Of a stretch of 64,000 nt of DNA, positions 18,100 through 26,751 are shown one piece after another. A model generated the notes under the pieces. The model worked only from the letters and a program-made list of their open reading frames with translations. It was not told where the DNA came from and did no database searches. This DNA comes from JBGPLJ01 sp035644395. Lineage in GTDB: Bacteria; Pseudomonadota; Gammaproteobacteria; Steroidobacterales; Steroidobacteraceae. The first letter of the stretch is position 1; each line of letters begins with the position of its first letter. The DNA lies in contig DASQOR010000028.1 of NCBI GenBank assembly GCA_035644395.1, forward strand, positions 1 to 64,000, given 5' to 3'. Both the position numbers and the translations under genes were made by a program.

Positions 18100-19212
18100 A
18101 TGAACCGTCGGCAATGGCTCGGCGGCGCGCTCGGTCTGGCAGGCGGCGCGCTGACGGGCTGCGCCCTCGAGCGCGGGGACTTCGAATTTGACGCGGCCGT
18201 GACGCGCAGCGATCGACCCGACCTGCGGGCGCGGCACTTTGCATCGCTGCAATCTGCCATTGACGCCGCGCCTGCGGCCGGTACGAAGCCTTTTCGGATT
18301 TTCGTCGGCGCCGGCGAGTGGCGCGAAAAAGTTATCGTCACGCAGCCCAACGTCCACCTCATCGGCGAGGACCGTGCGGGCAGCGCACTCGTGTTCGACG
18401 CGGCTGCCGGAGACCCGGGCCCGGATGGCAAGCCGCTCGGCACCTGGGGTTGCGCCAGCGTCGTGGTGCGTGCTCCGGGATTCGCCGCGCGCAACCTGAC
18501 GATTCGCAATGGCTTCGACTATGTCGGGAATCTCCTGCACCCGAGATTCCAGGAGATCGGCCCGAACGGCGCGCAGGCCGTGGCCCTCATGCTCGCTGCG
18601 GGCTCGGACCGCGCGGCGTTCGCGGATGTGACGATCACCGGCCATCAGGACACGCTGTTCGCCGATCGGGGCCGCAGCCATTTCCGCCGCTGCCGCATCG
18701 AGGGCAGCGTCGATTTCATCTTCGGCGGCGGCACCGCGCTCCTGGAGAGCTGCGACATACACTCCCGCTATCGGCCCGGCAAGGAAAGGCAGGGCTACCT
18801 CGCGGCTCCGAGCACGCCCCGCGAGCGGGAATTCGGCGTGACGTTCGAGAGTTGCCGGCTCGTCCGGGAACCCCAGATTGCGGCAGGAACCGTTGCGCTC
18901 GGACGCGCGTGGCGGCCGACGCGCCCATTTCCAGACGGCACGTACGGCGATCCCGACGCGCTCGGCGCCGCGGTGTTCCTGCGCTGCTGGATGGACGATC
19001 ACATCGCCGCCGACGGCTGGGATGCGATGAACTACCGGGCGCGTGACGGCAATCGCGTCGCGCTCGCTCCAGGCGAGGCCCGCTTCTTCGAATATGCGAG
19101 CGAGGGACCTGGTGCGCTCGAATCGGCGCACCGGCGCCGGCTGAGCGCGGCGCAAGCGCAGCGCTATACGGTGGACCGCATCCTCGATGGATGGAGACCG
19201 GCTGTCGCGTGA
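18100..19212 (+). CDS. Pectin methylesterase (carbohydrate esterase family 8), predicted lipoprotein
   Basis: 370 residues. The start MNRRQWLGGALGLAGG has a twin-arginine-like motif and continues to a lipobox, LTGC (Cys about residue 22), so the enzyme is probably membrane-anchored. CE8 catalytic blocks are present in order: GAQAVAL, ITGHQDTLFAD (acid/base Asp), GSVDFIFGGG (nucleophile Asp), LGRAWRPTRPF. It removes methyl groups from pectin so that the lyases can act. Third gene of the receptor-lyase-esterase operon; converges with the reductase gene, ten bases apart. Confidence 0.93.
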   Translation: MNRRQWLGGALGLAGGALTGCALERGDFEFDAAVTRSDRPDLRARHFASLQSAIDAAPAAGTKPFRIFVGAGEWREKVIVTQPNVHLIGEDRAGSALVFDAAAGDPGPDGKPLGTWGCASVVVRAPGFAARNLTIRNGFDYVGNLLHPRFQEIGPNGAQAVALMLAAGSDRAAFADVTITGHQDTLFADRGRSHFRRCRIEGSVDFIFGGGTALLESCDIHSRYRPGKERQGYLAAPSTPREREFGVTFESCRLVREPQIAAGTVALGRAWRPTRPFPDGTYGDPDALGAAVFLRCWMDDHIAADGWDAMNYRARDGNRVALAPGEARFFEYASEGPGALESAHRRRLSAAQAQRYTVDRILDGWRPAVA

Positions 19213-19222
19213 ACAGCGCCGC

Positions 19223-20707
19223 CTACATCAGAGCCGCGCAGGCGCGCTCGACGCGCTCGCGGCCTGCCGCCTCGTTCCCGTCGAGCCCGCGGTAGCCCTG
19301 GCGCAGCGCGCGGACGAATTGCGCGTCGGCCGCGAGCGCCGGCGGAAAGATCTGCGTGAGCGCGAGAAAGGTTTCGAGGGACTCGCCGGCGTCGCCATTC
19401 GCTCGGCCGCCGATATCGAGGAGCTGCGCGGCCAGCGGATCGACCAGTTCGCGGCCGTCCTGCGCGCTGCGGCGAATGAAGTGCAGCCACGCGGCGATCG
19501 GCAGGCAGAGCCGTTCGATGCGACGGCCCGCGCGCAGGTTGTCGGCGATCGTGCCGAGGAGGCGGATCGGGAGCTTCTGCGAACCGTCCCAGGCAATCTG
19601 CGCGAGCGAATGCTGCATGACCGGATTGCGAAAGCGCCTGAGGAGCGAGGTGGTATAGCCGCCGAGGTCAAGGCCGCGCGGTGCGCGGATGCTCGGCATG
19701 ATCTCGACGCGCATGAGCTGCTCGACGAAGCCCGCGAGCACGGGATCCGCCATCGCCTCGGCGACGGTGGCGAATCCCGCGAGCGAGCCGAGGTACGCGA
19801 GCGTCGAGTGCGCGCCATTCAGGAGCCGAAGCTTCGTGCGGTCGTACGCCGGCACGTCGTCGGTGACCGTGACGCCCACCGACGCCCAGTCGGGCGTTGC
19901 GTCCGAGAACGCATCCTCGATGACCCACTGCACGAAGGCTTCGCGCTGCACGGGCCAGCGGTCGCGGCAGCCGAGCGCCGCCGCGACGCGCTCGCGCAAC
20001 GCGCCGTCCGTAAAGGGCGTGATGCTGTCGACCATGGTACGGGGAAAGCGCGCTTCGGCCTCGATCCAGCGCGCAAGATCCGCATCGACCTCGCGCACGA
20101 ACTGGCCGAGCGCCCGCGCGAGCTTGACGCCGTTGTCGACGAGGTTGTCGCAGCTCACGATCGTGCAGGGCCTGAGGCCCGCGGTACGGCGCAGGCGCAG
20201 GCCTTCGGTGAGGAAGCCGATAAGGCTGCGTGGCATGCGGGGTGTCGCGAGGTCCTGCCGGATTTCCGCGCGCGATACGTCGAGGTCGCCGCGTGCATCG
20301 AGGCAATAGCCTTTTTCCGTGACCGTGATCGTCACCAGATGGGTCGTCGGTGCAGCCAGGCGGCGCAGCACCGCGCCGATGTCCTCCGGCGCCACCAGCA
20401 TCTCGGTGAGCGCGCCGATCACGCGGAAGGACACGCGCTCATCGAGCACGGCGACGGTGTAGAGATTGCCCTGCGGCGCGAGTGCGTCGCGTACCGCGCT
20501 CGTCTGCAGGGCCGCGGCCGATATGGCCCAGCGCGGATCCTGCGCGAGCAGGTCGTCGACGTACCAGCCCTGGTGCACGCGATGAAAGGCGCCGGGGCCG
20601 AAATGGACGATGCCGTTCGTTACGGCGTCACGGTCGTAGGCGGGGCGGTCGACGCCTGCAGGCAGGTGCGCCAGTTGCTCGACGGATAGGAATTGCTCGA
20701 TCGGCAT
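19223..20707 (-). CDS. Mannitol dehydrogenase-family uronate reductase (UxuB-type fructuronate reductase)
   Basis: 494 residues, the size of UxuB/mannitol 2-dehydrogenase. Motifs: GIVHFGPGAFHRVHQGWYVDDLL at the nucleotide-binding N-terminus (shortened here to its core GPGAFHRVH), TVTEKGYC, SCDNLVDNG about residue 190, and RLLNGAHSTLAYLG about residue 312 with the catalytic Lys just before it (TKLRLLNG). It reduces a keto-uronate made by UxaC with NADH. Sequence looks like fructuronate reductase, but the gene is followed six bases later by altronate dehydratase, so the in vivo product could be altronate (tagaturonate reductase activity). I leave the symbol open for that reason. Confidence 0.88.
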   Translation of the reverse strand: MPIEQFLSVEQLAHLPAGVDRPAYDRDAVTNGIVHFGPGAFHRVHQGWYVDDLLAQDPRWAISAAALQTSAVRDALAPQGNLYTVAVLDERVSFRVIGALTEMLVAPEDIGAVLRRLAAPTTHLVTITVTEKGYCLDARGDLDVSRAEIRQDLATPRMPRSLIGFLTEGLRLRRTAGLRPCTIVSCDNLVDNGVKLARALGQFVREVDADLARWIEAEARFPRTMVDSITPFTDGALRERVAAALGCRDRWPVQREAFVQWVIEDAFSDATPDWASVGVTVTDDVPAYDRTKLRLLNGAHSTLAYLGSLAGFATVAEAMADPVLAGFVEQLMRVEIMPSIRAPRGLDLGGYTTSLLRRFRNPVMQHSLAQIAWDGSQKLPIRLLGTIADNLRAGRRIERLCLPIAAWLHFIRRSAQDGRELVDPLAAQLLDIGGRANGDAGESLETFLALTQIFPPALAADAQFVRALRQGYRGLDGNEAAGRERVERACAALM

Positions 20708-20713
20708 GCGGCT

Positions 20714-22237
20714 TCAGAGCGTCACGCCGCCTTTCCAGATGGCGATCTCGCGCTCATCGTTGACTTCGCTGCGGGTCGGCTGGCCGGATGCGGTTCGCAA
20801 CACGAGATCCATAAGCTCATCCGACGCCGCGCCGAGGCTCGTGCCGCCGAGCACCCGGCCGGCGTCGAAGTCGATCCAGCGCGGCTTCTTTGCAGCGAGC
20901 GCCGAGTTGGAGGAAATCTTGAGCGTGGGCGCGGGAAAGCCGAGCGGCGTTCCGCGTCCGGTCGTGAACAGCAGCACGGTGGCGCCCGCTGCCACCAGCG
21001 CCGTCGACGACACCGCGTCGTTGCCGGGCGCTTCGAGGAGGGCGAGCCCCGGCGCCGCGGCCGCCTGATCGGCATAGCGCAGCACCTGCGCGAGCGGCGC
21101 CCGCCCGCCTTTCTGCACGGCTCCCAGCGATTTCTCCTCGAGCGTCGTGATGCCGCCCGCGATGTTGCCGGGCGAGGGATTCTCGTGGATCGGCAGTCCG
21201 TGGTCGAGATAGTAACGGCGAAAATCGCCGACCACCGCGACCATGTCGTCGAACACCTTGCGGCTCACCGCGCGGCCGAGGAGCAGGCGCTCGGCGCCAA
21301 AGACCTCCGGAATCTCGGTGAGGATCGGCGTGCCGCCGGCAGCGGCGACGCGATCGGCGATTCGCCCTACGAGCGGATTCGCGGAGATGCCGCTGAAGCC
21401 GTCGGATCCGCCGCATTTGAGCCCGAGCTTGAGCGTGGCGAGCGGGCAGGGGGTGCGCTGGTCCCGCTCCGCGATGGCGACCAGCTCCTCAACGGCGCGC
21501 AGGCCCTCCTCGATCTCATCCTCGGCGCTTTGTGCCGTGAACGCGCGCAGGCGTTCGCGATCGAGTCCCGGCGCGTCCGCGAGCAGTGCCGCGAGCTGAT
21601 TCGATTCGCAGCCGAGCCCGAGGATCAGGACGCCGCCGGCGTTCGGATGATTCGCGAGCGCGCCGATGAGGTGACGCGTGCGGCCGAGGTCATCGCCGAG
21701 CTGTGAACAACCGAATGGATGCGTGAAGGCGTGCACGCCGTCGACGCGGCCGGCGTATCTCTCGTGGGCCGCGCGCGCGATGCGCTCGGCCGTCCGGTTC
21801 ACGCAGCCGACGGTCGTGAGGATCCAGATCTCGTTGCGGGTGCCGACTCGCCCGTCCTTGCGCCGATAGCCGAGGAAAGGAGTGCCGGCTACCGACTGCA
21901 GGGCCGTCGCCGCTTGGCCGCCGTCGGCGCCAAAATCGAATTCCTCGACACCCGCGAGCTGGGTCACCAGATTGTGGCTGTGGACCCAGGAGCCTTGCGC
22001 GATTGCGCCCCGCGCGCGGCCGATCGGCCAGCCGAATTTCCGGATCGCTTCGCCCGCACCGATATCGCGCAACGCGACCTTGTGGCCCGCCGCAATCGCG
22101 TCGCACACAACGATCTCGCGCCCACCGATCCGCAGCGTCGCCCCCGCATCCAGATCGCGCAGGCAGACGGCTACGTCGTCGAGCGGGTCGACCACGTGCG
22201 CGGCCGGCGGCAAGGGAAGTTCGGGGTTGGCTGCCAT
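20714..22237 (-). CDS. uxaA: Altronate dehydratase
   Basis: 507 residues. The N-terminal SAF-type domain (VCLRDLDAGATLRI, AAGHKVALRDI) is followed by the UxaA catalytic part: GYRRKDGRVGTRNEIWI about residue 122, GCVNRTAE, FTHPFGCSQLGDD, LGLGCESNQ and KCGGSDGFSGISANP about residue 273. It dehydrates D-altronate to KDG using a metal. First gene of the minus-strand pair with the reductase; operator O5 lies 65 bases upstream, shared with the divergent regulator gene. Confidence 0.93.
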   Translation of the reverse strand: MAANPELPLPPAAHVVDPLDDVAVCLRDLDAGATLRIGGREIVVCDAIAAGHKVALRDIGAGEAIRKFGWPIGRARGAIAQGSWVHSHNLVTQLAGVEEFDFGADGGQAATALQSVAGTPFLGYRRKDGRVGTRNEIWILTTVGCVNRTAERIARAAHERYAGRVDGVHAFTHPFGCSQLGDDLGRTRHLIGALANHPNAGGVLILGLGCESNQLAALLADAPGLDRERLRAFTAQSAEDEIEEGLRAVEELVAIAERDQRTPCPLATLKLGLKCGGSDGFSGISANPLVGRIADRVAAAGGTPILTEIPEVFGAERLLLGRAVSRKVFDDMVAVVGDFRRYYLDHGLPIHENPSPGNIAGGITTLEEKSLGAVQKGGRAPLAQVLRYADQAAAAPGLALLEAPGNDAVSSTALVAAGATVLLFTTGRGTPLGFPAPTLKISSNSALAAKKPRWIDFDAGRVLGGTSLGAASDELMDLVLRTASGQPTRSEVNDEREIAIWKGGVTL

Positions 22238-22301
22238 GTCGGTCGCAAGCGGCTCGCTCGCCCACGGGCCAGCGGCCCGGCGGAATGGGCTGGACCCGCA
22301 T

Positions 22302-22317
22302 GGTAACCGGTGTCATT
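22302..22317. promoter_or_regulatory. Uronate regulon operator O5
   Basis: GGTAACCGGTGTCATT, the exact reverse complement of the site at 23534. It lies between uxaA (minus) and the regulator gene (plus), so it probably gives autoregulation and control of uxaA together. Confidence 0.75.
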
Positions 22318-22370
22318 CATGCCGGTCCAGTGGCGACCGCAGGGACATAGTCACGTAGAATCCGGCGACG

Positions 22371-23483
22371 ATGACCAAGTCGAGCGCCCGCGCCGCACGG
22401 CGCAAAAGCGAGCCCACCTCCCGTGGCGGACAGGATCGATCGGGTGCTCCCTATGACGGGCGCCGGCCGACGATCAATGACATCGCGCGGCTCGCCGACG
22501 TTTCCAAGAAGACGGTCTCCCGGGTGATCAACGAGTCGCCCGCGGTCCGGCCGGAAACGCGGGCCAAGGTCGTCTCGCTCATCAAGCAGTTCGGCTACAT
22601 GCCCGATCCGCAGGCGCGCGGACTTGCCTTCCGCAAGTCGTTCCTCATCGGTCTCGTGTACGACAATCCGAATGCGCAATACATCGTCAACATCCAGGAG
22701 GGCGCGCTCGACGCCATGCGCGGCTCGGGCTACGAACTGGTCGTGCATCCCTGTGACCGCAAGAGCGCGGATTTCATCCCGGGCGTGCGCCACTTCGTCG
22801 AGCGCCAGAAGCTGCGGGGCGTGATCCTGCTGCCGCCGATCGCGGAGAACCCGAAGCTCGCGCGAGCCCTCGACGAACTCGGCTGCGACTACGTCCGCAT
22901 CGCCTCGGTCCATCTGGACGAGCACGCCCGCATGATCGTGTCGAACGACCGGCGCGCCGCGGCAGAAGCCGCGCGCTACCTGGAATCCCTCGGGCACCGG
23001 CGCATCGCGATCATCACGGGTCCGGACGCCTATCGCTCGGCGCACGAACGGCGTGCGGGCTTCCTGACAGCGCTCGAGGAGCGCGGAGTCAAGCTGCCGG
23101 CTGCGATGATCATGGAGGGCGGCTACACCTTCGAATCCGGCGTCACCTGCGCGGAAACGCTGCTCGCCCAGAAACCACGGCCGACGGCGATCTTCGCGGC
23201 GAACGACGAGATGGCGGCGGGCATTTACCGGGTCGCCTATCGGATGGGGCTCACGATTCCGGGCGACTTGTCCGTGGTGGGGTACGACGACAGCCCGGTC
23301 GCGTCGCGGCTCTGGCCCTCGCTCACCACCATCCGGCTGCCCATTCGCGACATGGGCAAGCTCGCGGCGAGCAAACTGCTCGGGGAGTCCGACGGTCCCG
23401 CCGGCACGCCTGCACAGCCGACGATCGTGGAAGCGCATCTCGTCGTGCGCGATTCCTGCCAGAGCCCGCGCCAGCCGGCATAA
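22371..23483 (+). CDS. LacI-family transcriptional regulator of the uronate/pectin regulon (KdgR/UxuR role)
   Basis: 370 residues with about 35 extra basic residues before the helix-turn-helix. The DNA-binding domain reads TINDIARLADVSKKTVSRVI followed by the hinge helix PDPQARGLAFRKS; the rest is a periplasmic-binding-protein-like effector domain (FLIGLVYDNPNAQYI, FAANDEMAAGIYRVAY, VVGYDDSPVA). Central CG palindromes are the normal LacI-family target, and six such sites surround the pectin genes, one next to this gene. The inducer is probably KDG or a related keto-uronate (inference from KdgR-like systems). Confidence 0.9.
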   Translation: MTKSSARAARRKSEPTSRGGQDRSGAPYDGRRPTINDIARLADVSKKTVSRVINESPAVRPETRAKVVSLIKQFGYMPDPQARGLAFRKSFLIGLVYDNPNAQYIVNIQEGALDAMRGSGYELVVHPCDRKSADFIPGVRHFVERQKLRGVILLPPIAENPKLARALDELGCDYVRIASVHLDEHARMIVSNDRRAAAEAARYLESLGHRRIAIITGPDAYRSAHERRAGFLTALEERGVKLPAAMIMEGGYTFESGVTCAETLLAQKPRPTAIFAANDEMAAGIYRVAYRMGLTIPGDLSVVGYDDSPVASRLWPSLTTIRLPIRDMGKLAASKLLGESDGPAGTPAQPTIVEAHLVVRDSCQSPRQPA

Positions 23484-23533
23484 GCCTCGCGCGGTACCGT
23501 TAACATCGCCAATTCCGCGCCCGGGCGCGCGGA

Positions 23534-23549
23534 AATGACACCGGTTACC
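23534..23549. promoter_or_regulatory. Uronate regulon operator O6
   Basis: AATGACACCGGTTACC, identical in reverse to O5. It lies upstream of uxaC-kduI-kduD, just before a CTATATG -10-like stretch at about 23567. Confidence 0.75.
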
Positions 23550-23611
23550 AACGGCCGGTCCGAACACTATATGATGGCAGTCCGGCGACTCGATTGACCT
23601 GCAGGTATGCC

Positions 23612-25021
23612 TTGGCCCGACTGAATCTACATGACGACCGGCTGTTTCCGGCGGAACCGGGGGTGCGCTCGATCGCACGCGCGCTTTACGCAGAGGTGAA
23701 GGACCTGCCGGTCATCAGTCCGCACGGCCACACCGATCCGGAATGGTTCGCGGCGAACCGCCCGTTCGGCAACCCGGCGGAACTGCTGCTCGCGCCCGAC
23801 CACTATCTTTTTCGCATGCTCTACAGCCAGGGCGTGTCGCTGCGCAGCCTCGGAGTCGGCGACCGCTCGGGACCGTCGGCGGCCGAGCCGCGCGAAGCGT
23901 GGCGGCTGTTCGCGGCCAACTACCACCTGTTTCGCGGCACGCCGTCGTCGCTCTGGCTCGACTACGTTTTCGTGAAGCTGTTCGGTCTCGAAGAGCGACT
24001 GGCCGCCGACACGGCGGACCGCTATTTCGATTCGATCAGCGCGGCGCTTGCCCGGCCGGACTTCCTGCCGCGTGCGCTCTTCGAGCGCTTCAACATCGAG
24101 GCGCTCGCGACGACCGAGTCGCCGATCGACGAGCTCGCGCAACACCGCAAGATCCGCGAGAGCGGCTGGCGGGGGCGGGTGATCACCGCCTATCGGCCGG
24201 ATCCCGTGGTCGATCCGGAGAACGAGATCTTCCCGCAGGCCTTGCGCCGTTTCGGTGAGCTCACCGGCGAGAACGTGCAGAGCTGGAAGGGCTACCTCGC
24301 GGCCCACCGCAAGCGTCGCGCCGTATTCGCCGCGGCCGGCGCCACTTCGACCGACCACGGTCACCCGACGCCGCGCACCGCGGACCTGACACCGATGGAG
24401 GCCGAGCGGCTGTTCGCGAAGGTGGCGATCGGCAAGGCGACGGCCGACGAGGCCGAGCTTTTCCGGGCGCAGATGCTGACCGAGATGGCGCGCATGAGCC
24501 TCGAAGACGGCCTCGTGATGCAGATTCATCCGGGCTCGCACCGCAATCACAACCGCCAGCTCCACGAGGAATACGGACCGGACAAGGGCTCGGACATTCC
24601 GCGCGCCGTCGACTTCGTGAGCTCTCTCAAGCCGCTGCTCGACCGCTTCGGCAACGAAGCGAGGCTCACCGTCATCCTGTTCACGCTCGATGAGACCACC
24701 TACAGCCGCGAACTCGCGCCGCTCGCGGGGCACTATCCGGTGCTCAAGCTCGGTCCCGCCTGGTGGTTCCATGACAGCCCGCAGGGCCTCATGCGTTTTC
24801 GCGAGCAGACGACCGAGACGGCCGGTTTCTACAACACGGTCGGCTTCAACGACGATACGCGCGCCTTCCTGTCGATTCCTGCGCGTCACGACGTCGCCCG
24901 CCGCGTCGACTGCTCCTATCTCGCGCGGCTCGTCGCCGAGCACCGCCTGGACGAGGACGAGGCGCGGACCGTCGCGGTCGACCTTGCCTATCGCCTGCCG
25001 AAGCGCGCCTATCGCCTCTGA
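23612..25021 (+). CDS. uxaC: Uronate (glucuronate/galacturonate) isomerase
   Basis: 469 residues if started at TTG 23612, which has CAGG six bases upstream and matches the usual 470-residue length; TTG 23594 is an alternative without a ribosome site. Conserved blocks: DRLFPAEPGVRSIARALY, VISPHGHTDPEWFA (metal-binding His residues), MLYSQGVSLRSLG, and GWRGRVITAYRPD. It converts glucuronate to fructuronate and galacturonate to tagaturonate. First gene of an operon with kduI and kduD under operator O6. Confidence 0.94.
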   Translation: MARLNLHDDRLFPAEPGVRSIARALYAEVKDLPVISPHGHTDPEWFAANRPFGNPAELLLAPDHYLFRMLYSQGVSLRSLGVGDRSGPSAAEPREAWRLFAANYHLFRGTPSSLWLDYVFVKLFGLEERLAADTADRYFDSISAALARPDFLPRALFERFNIEALATTESPIDELAQHRKIRESGWRGRVITAYRPDPVVDPENEIFPQALRRFGELTGENVQSWKGYLAAHRKRRAVFAAAGATSTDHGHPTPRTADLTPMEAERLFAKVAIGKATADEAELFRAQMLTEMARMSLEDGLVMQIHPGSHRNHNRQLHEEYGPDKGSDIPRAVDFVSSLKPLLDRFGNEARLTVILFTLDETTYSRELAPLAGHYPVLKLGPAWWFHDSPQGLMRFREQTTETAGFYNTVGFNDDTRAFLSIPARHDVARRVDCSYLARLVAEHRLDEDEARTVAVDLAYRLPKRAYRL

Positions 25022-25045
25022 CGGTCGATTGCTGGAGTAACGCCG

Positions 25046-25882
25046 ATGGAAGTCCGCACGCTGCACGCGACGCACCCGCGCATGATCGCTACGCTCGATA
25101 CCGAAGCGTTGCGCGAGCACTATCTCATTCCGAAATTCTTCGCGGCCGACGAGGCCTGCCTCACCTACAGCCACGTCGAGCGCATGGTGCTCGGCGGCGC
25201 CATGCCGGTGAGCCGGCCCGTGGTGCTCGGCGTCGTGCCGGGCATCGGCAAGGAGGCGTTGCTCGCCAGGCGCGAGCTCGGCGTGATCAACATCGGCGGT
25301 CCGGGCACGGTGGCGGTGGACGGCAAGAGCTACGCCCTGAAGCCGCGCGACGGACTCTATGTCGCGATGGGAACCCGCGAGGTTTCCTTCAGCAGCGATG
25401 CCGCGGCCGAACCCGCGAAATTCTATCTCGTGAGCGCGCCGGCGCACGCGCGCCATGAAACGGTCAAGATTTCGATCGACCAGGCCAAGCCGATGCAGAT
25501 GGGATCGCAGGCTACCTGCAACGAGCGCACCATCTATCAGTACGTGAATCCGGATATCTGCAAGTCGTCGCAGCTCCTCCTCGGCCTCACGCAACTCAAC
25601 ACGGGGAGCATCTGGAACACGATGCCCTGCCATCTGCACGACCGGCGCTCCGAGGTGTATTTCTATTTCAACCTCGCACCCGAGGCGCGGGTCTTTCATT
25701 TCATGGGCGAGCCCAGGGAGACGCGACACATCGTGGTCGCGAACGAGCAGGCGGTCGTGTCGCCGCCGTGGTCGATTCACATGGGCGCCGGTACCAGCCA
25801 CTACACCTTCATCTGGGCAATGGCCGGCGAGAACCAGGACTACAAGGACATGGACCCGGTGCCGACACCGACGCTGCGATGA
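25046..25882 (+). CDS. kduI: 5-keto-4-deoxyuronate isomerase
   Basis: 278 residues, the family's normal size, 24 bases after uxaC. A cupin-type protein with the metal site in MPCHLHDRRSEVYFY about residues 192-206 and SIHMGAGTSHYTFIW about 240-256; ATCNERTIYQY and SSQLLLGLTQLNTGS are also typical. It isomerises 5-keto-4-deoxyuronate (from unsaturated uronate) to 2,5-diketo-3-deoxygluconate, which KduD reduces. The stop overlaps the kduD start (ATGA). Confidence 0.95.
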   Translation: MEVRTLHATHPRMIATLDTEALREHYLIPKFFAADEACLTYSHVERMVLGGAMPVSRPVVLGVVPGIGKEALLARRELGVINIGGPGTVAVDGKSYALKPRDGLYVAMGTREVSFSSDAAAEPAKFYLVSAPAHARHETVKISIDQAKPMQMGSQATCNERTIYQYVNPDICKSSQLLLGLTQLNTGSIWNTMPCHLHDRRSEVYFYFNLAPEARVFHFMGEPRETRHIVVANEQAVVSPPWSIHMGAGTSHYTFIWAMAGENQDYKDMDPVPTPTLR

Positions 25883-26643
25883 GTGACAAGGGCTCGCCGT
25901 TCGACCTGTCGGGCCGCGTTGCCGCGGTGACCGGCGCCAATACCGGTCTCGGGCAGGCGATCGCGCTCGCGTTGGCGGAGGCGGGCGCCGATATTGCAAC
26001 GCTCGGACGCACCGAACCGGTGGAGACGGCGGCCCGGATTGCGGCGCTCGGGCGAGCCTCGCAGCACTTTGCGGTCGACCTCGGGGCGCATCCGGATTTC
26101 GAACCGCTGGTGCGGGACGTGGTCGTGCGCTTCGGCGCGGTCGATATCCTCGTCAACAATGCCGGCACGATCCGCCGCGCCGAGGCGCTCGATTTCCAGG
26201 AGCTCGACTGGGATGCGGTCATCAACGTCAACCTGAAGAGCGTCTTCTTCCTCACGCAGGCCGTGGCGCGCACGATGATCGGCCGGGGGCGCGGCAAGAT
26301 CATCAACATCGCGTCCATGCTGTCGTTCCAGGGCGGCATCCGCGTCGCGGCCTATACCGCGAGCAAGAGCGCGATCGCCGGCCTCACGCGCCTGCTCGCG
26401 AACGAGTGGGCCGCGCGCGGCATCAACGTCAACGCCATCGCGCCGGGCTACATGGCGACCGAAAATACGGCGGCCCTTCGGGCCGATACCGTCCGCAATC
26501 GCGAGATCCTGGGGCGCATTCCCGCCGGCCGCTGGGGCGATCCCGCGGATCTTGCGGGCGCCGCGGTATTCCTCGCCTCGGGTGCTTCGGACTACGTGCA
26601 CGGCGCCATCCTGCCGGTCGATGGGGGCTGGCTCGCCCGCTGA
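25879..26643 (+). CDS. kduD: 2-keto-3-deoxygluconate-forming dehydrogenase (KduD, SDR family)
   Basis: 254 residues from ATG 25879, overlapping the kduI stop by 4 bases. Classical short-chain dehydrogenase: TGANTGLGQAIA cofactor loop, NNAGTIRR about residue 91, catalytic Ser in ASMLSFQGG and YxxxK in YTASKSAIAG about residue 158, IAPGYMATENTAAL near the C-terminus as in KduD. It reduces 2,5-diketo-3-deoxygluconate to KDG. Last gene of the uxaC operon and end of the pectin locus. Confidence 0.93.
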   Translation: MSDKGSPFDLSGRVAAVTGANTGLGQAIALALAEAGADIATLGRTEPVETAARIAALGRASQHFAVDLGAHPDFEPLVRDVVVRFGAVDILVNNAGTIRRAEALDFQELDWDAVINVNLKSVFFLTQAVARTMIGRGRGKIINIASMLSFQGGIRVAAYTASKSAIAGLTRLLANEWAARGINVNAIAPGYMATENTAALRADTVRNREILGRIPAGRWGDPADLAGAAVFLASGASDYVHGAILPVDGGWLAR

Positions 26644-26751
26644 GCCTCGAGGATCCACGCCGATACCTCCTATCGATACCGGAGGCGCGGATTGGCGGGA
26701 TCTTGTGCGTAAAATGCCGCTCGGATTTCCATACCTCGCGGCGAGCGGCTC

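Noticed and set aside
23505..23534. GC-rich palindrome CGCGCCCGGGCGCG after the LacI gene as a terminator
   Set aside because: No T-run follows and it lies right before operator O6; GC-rich palindromes are frequent by chance here.
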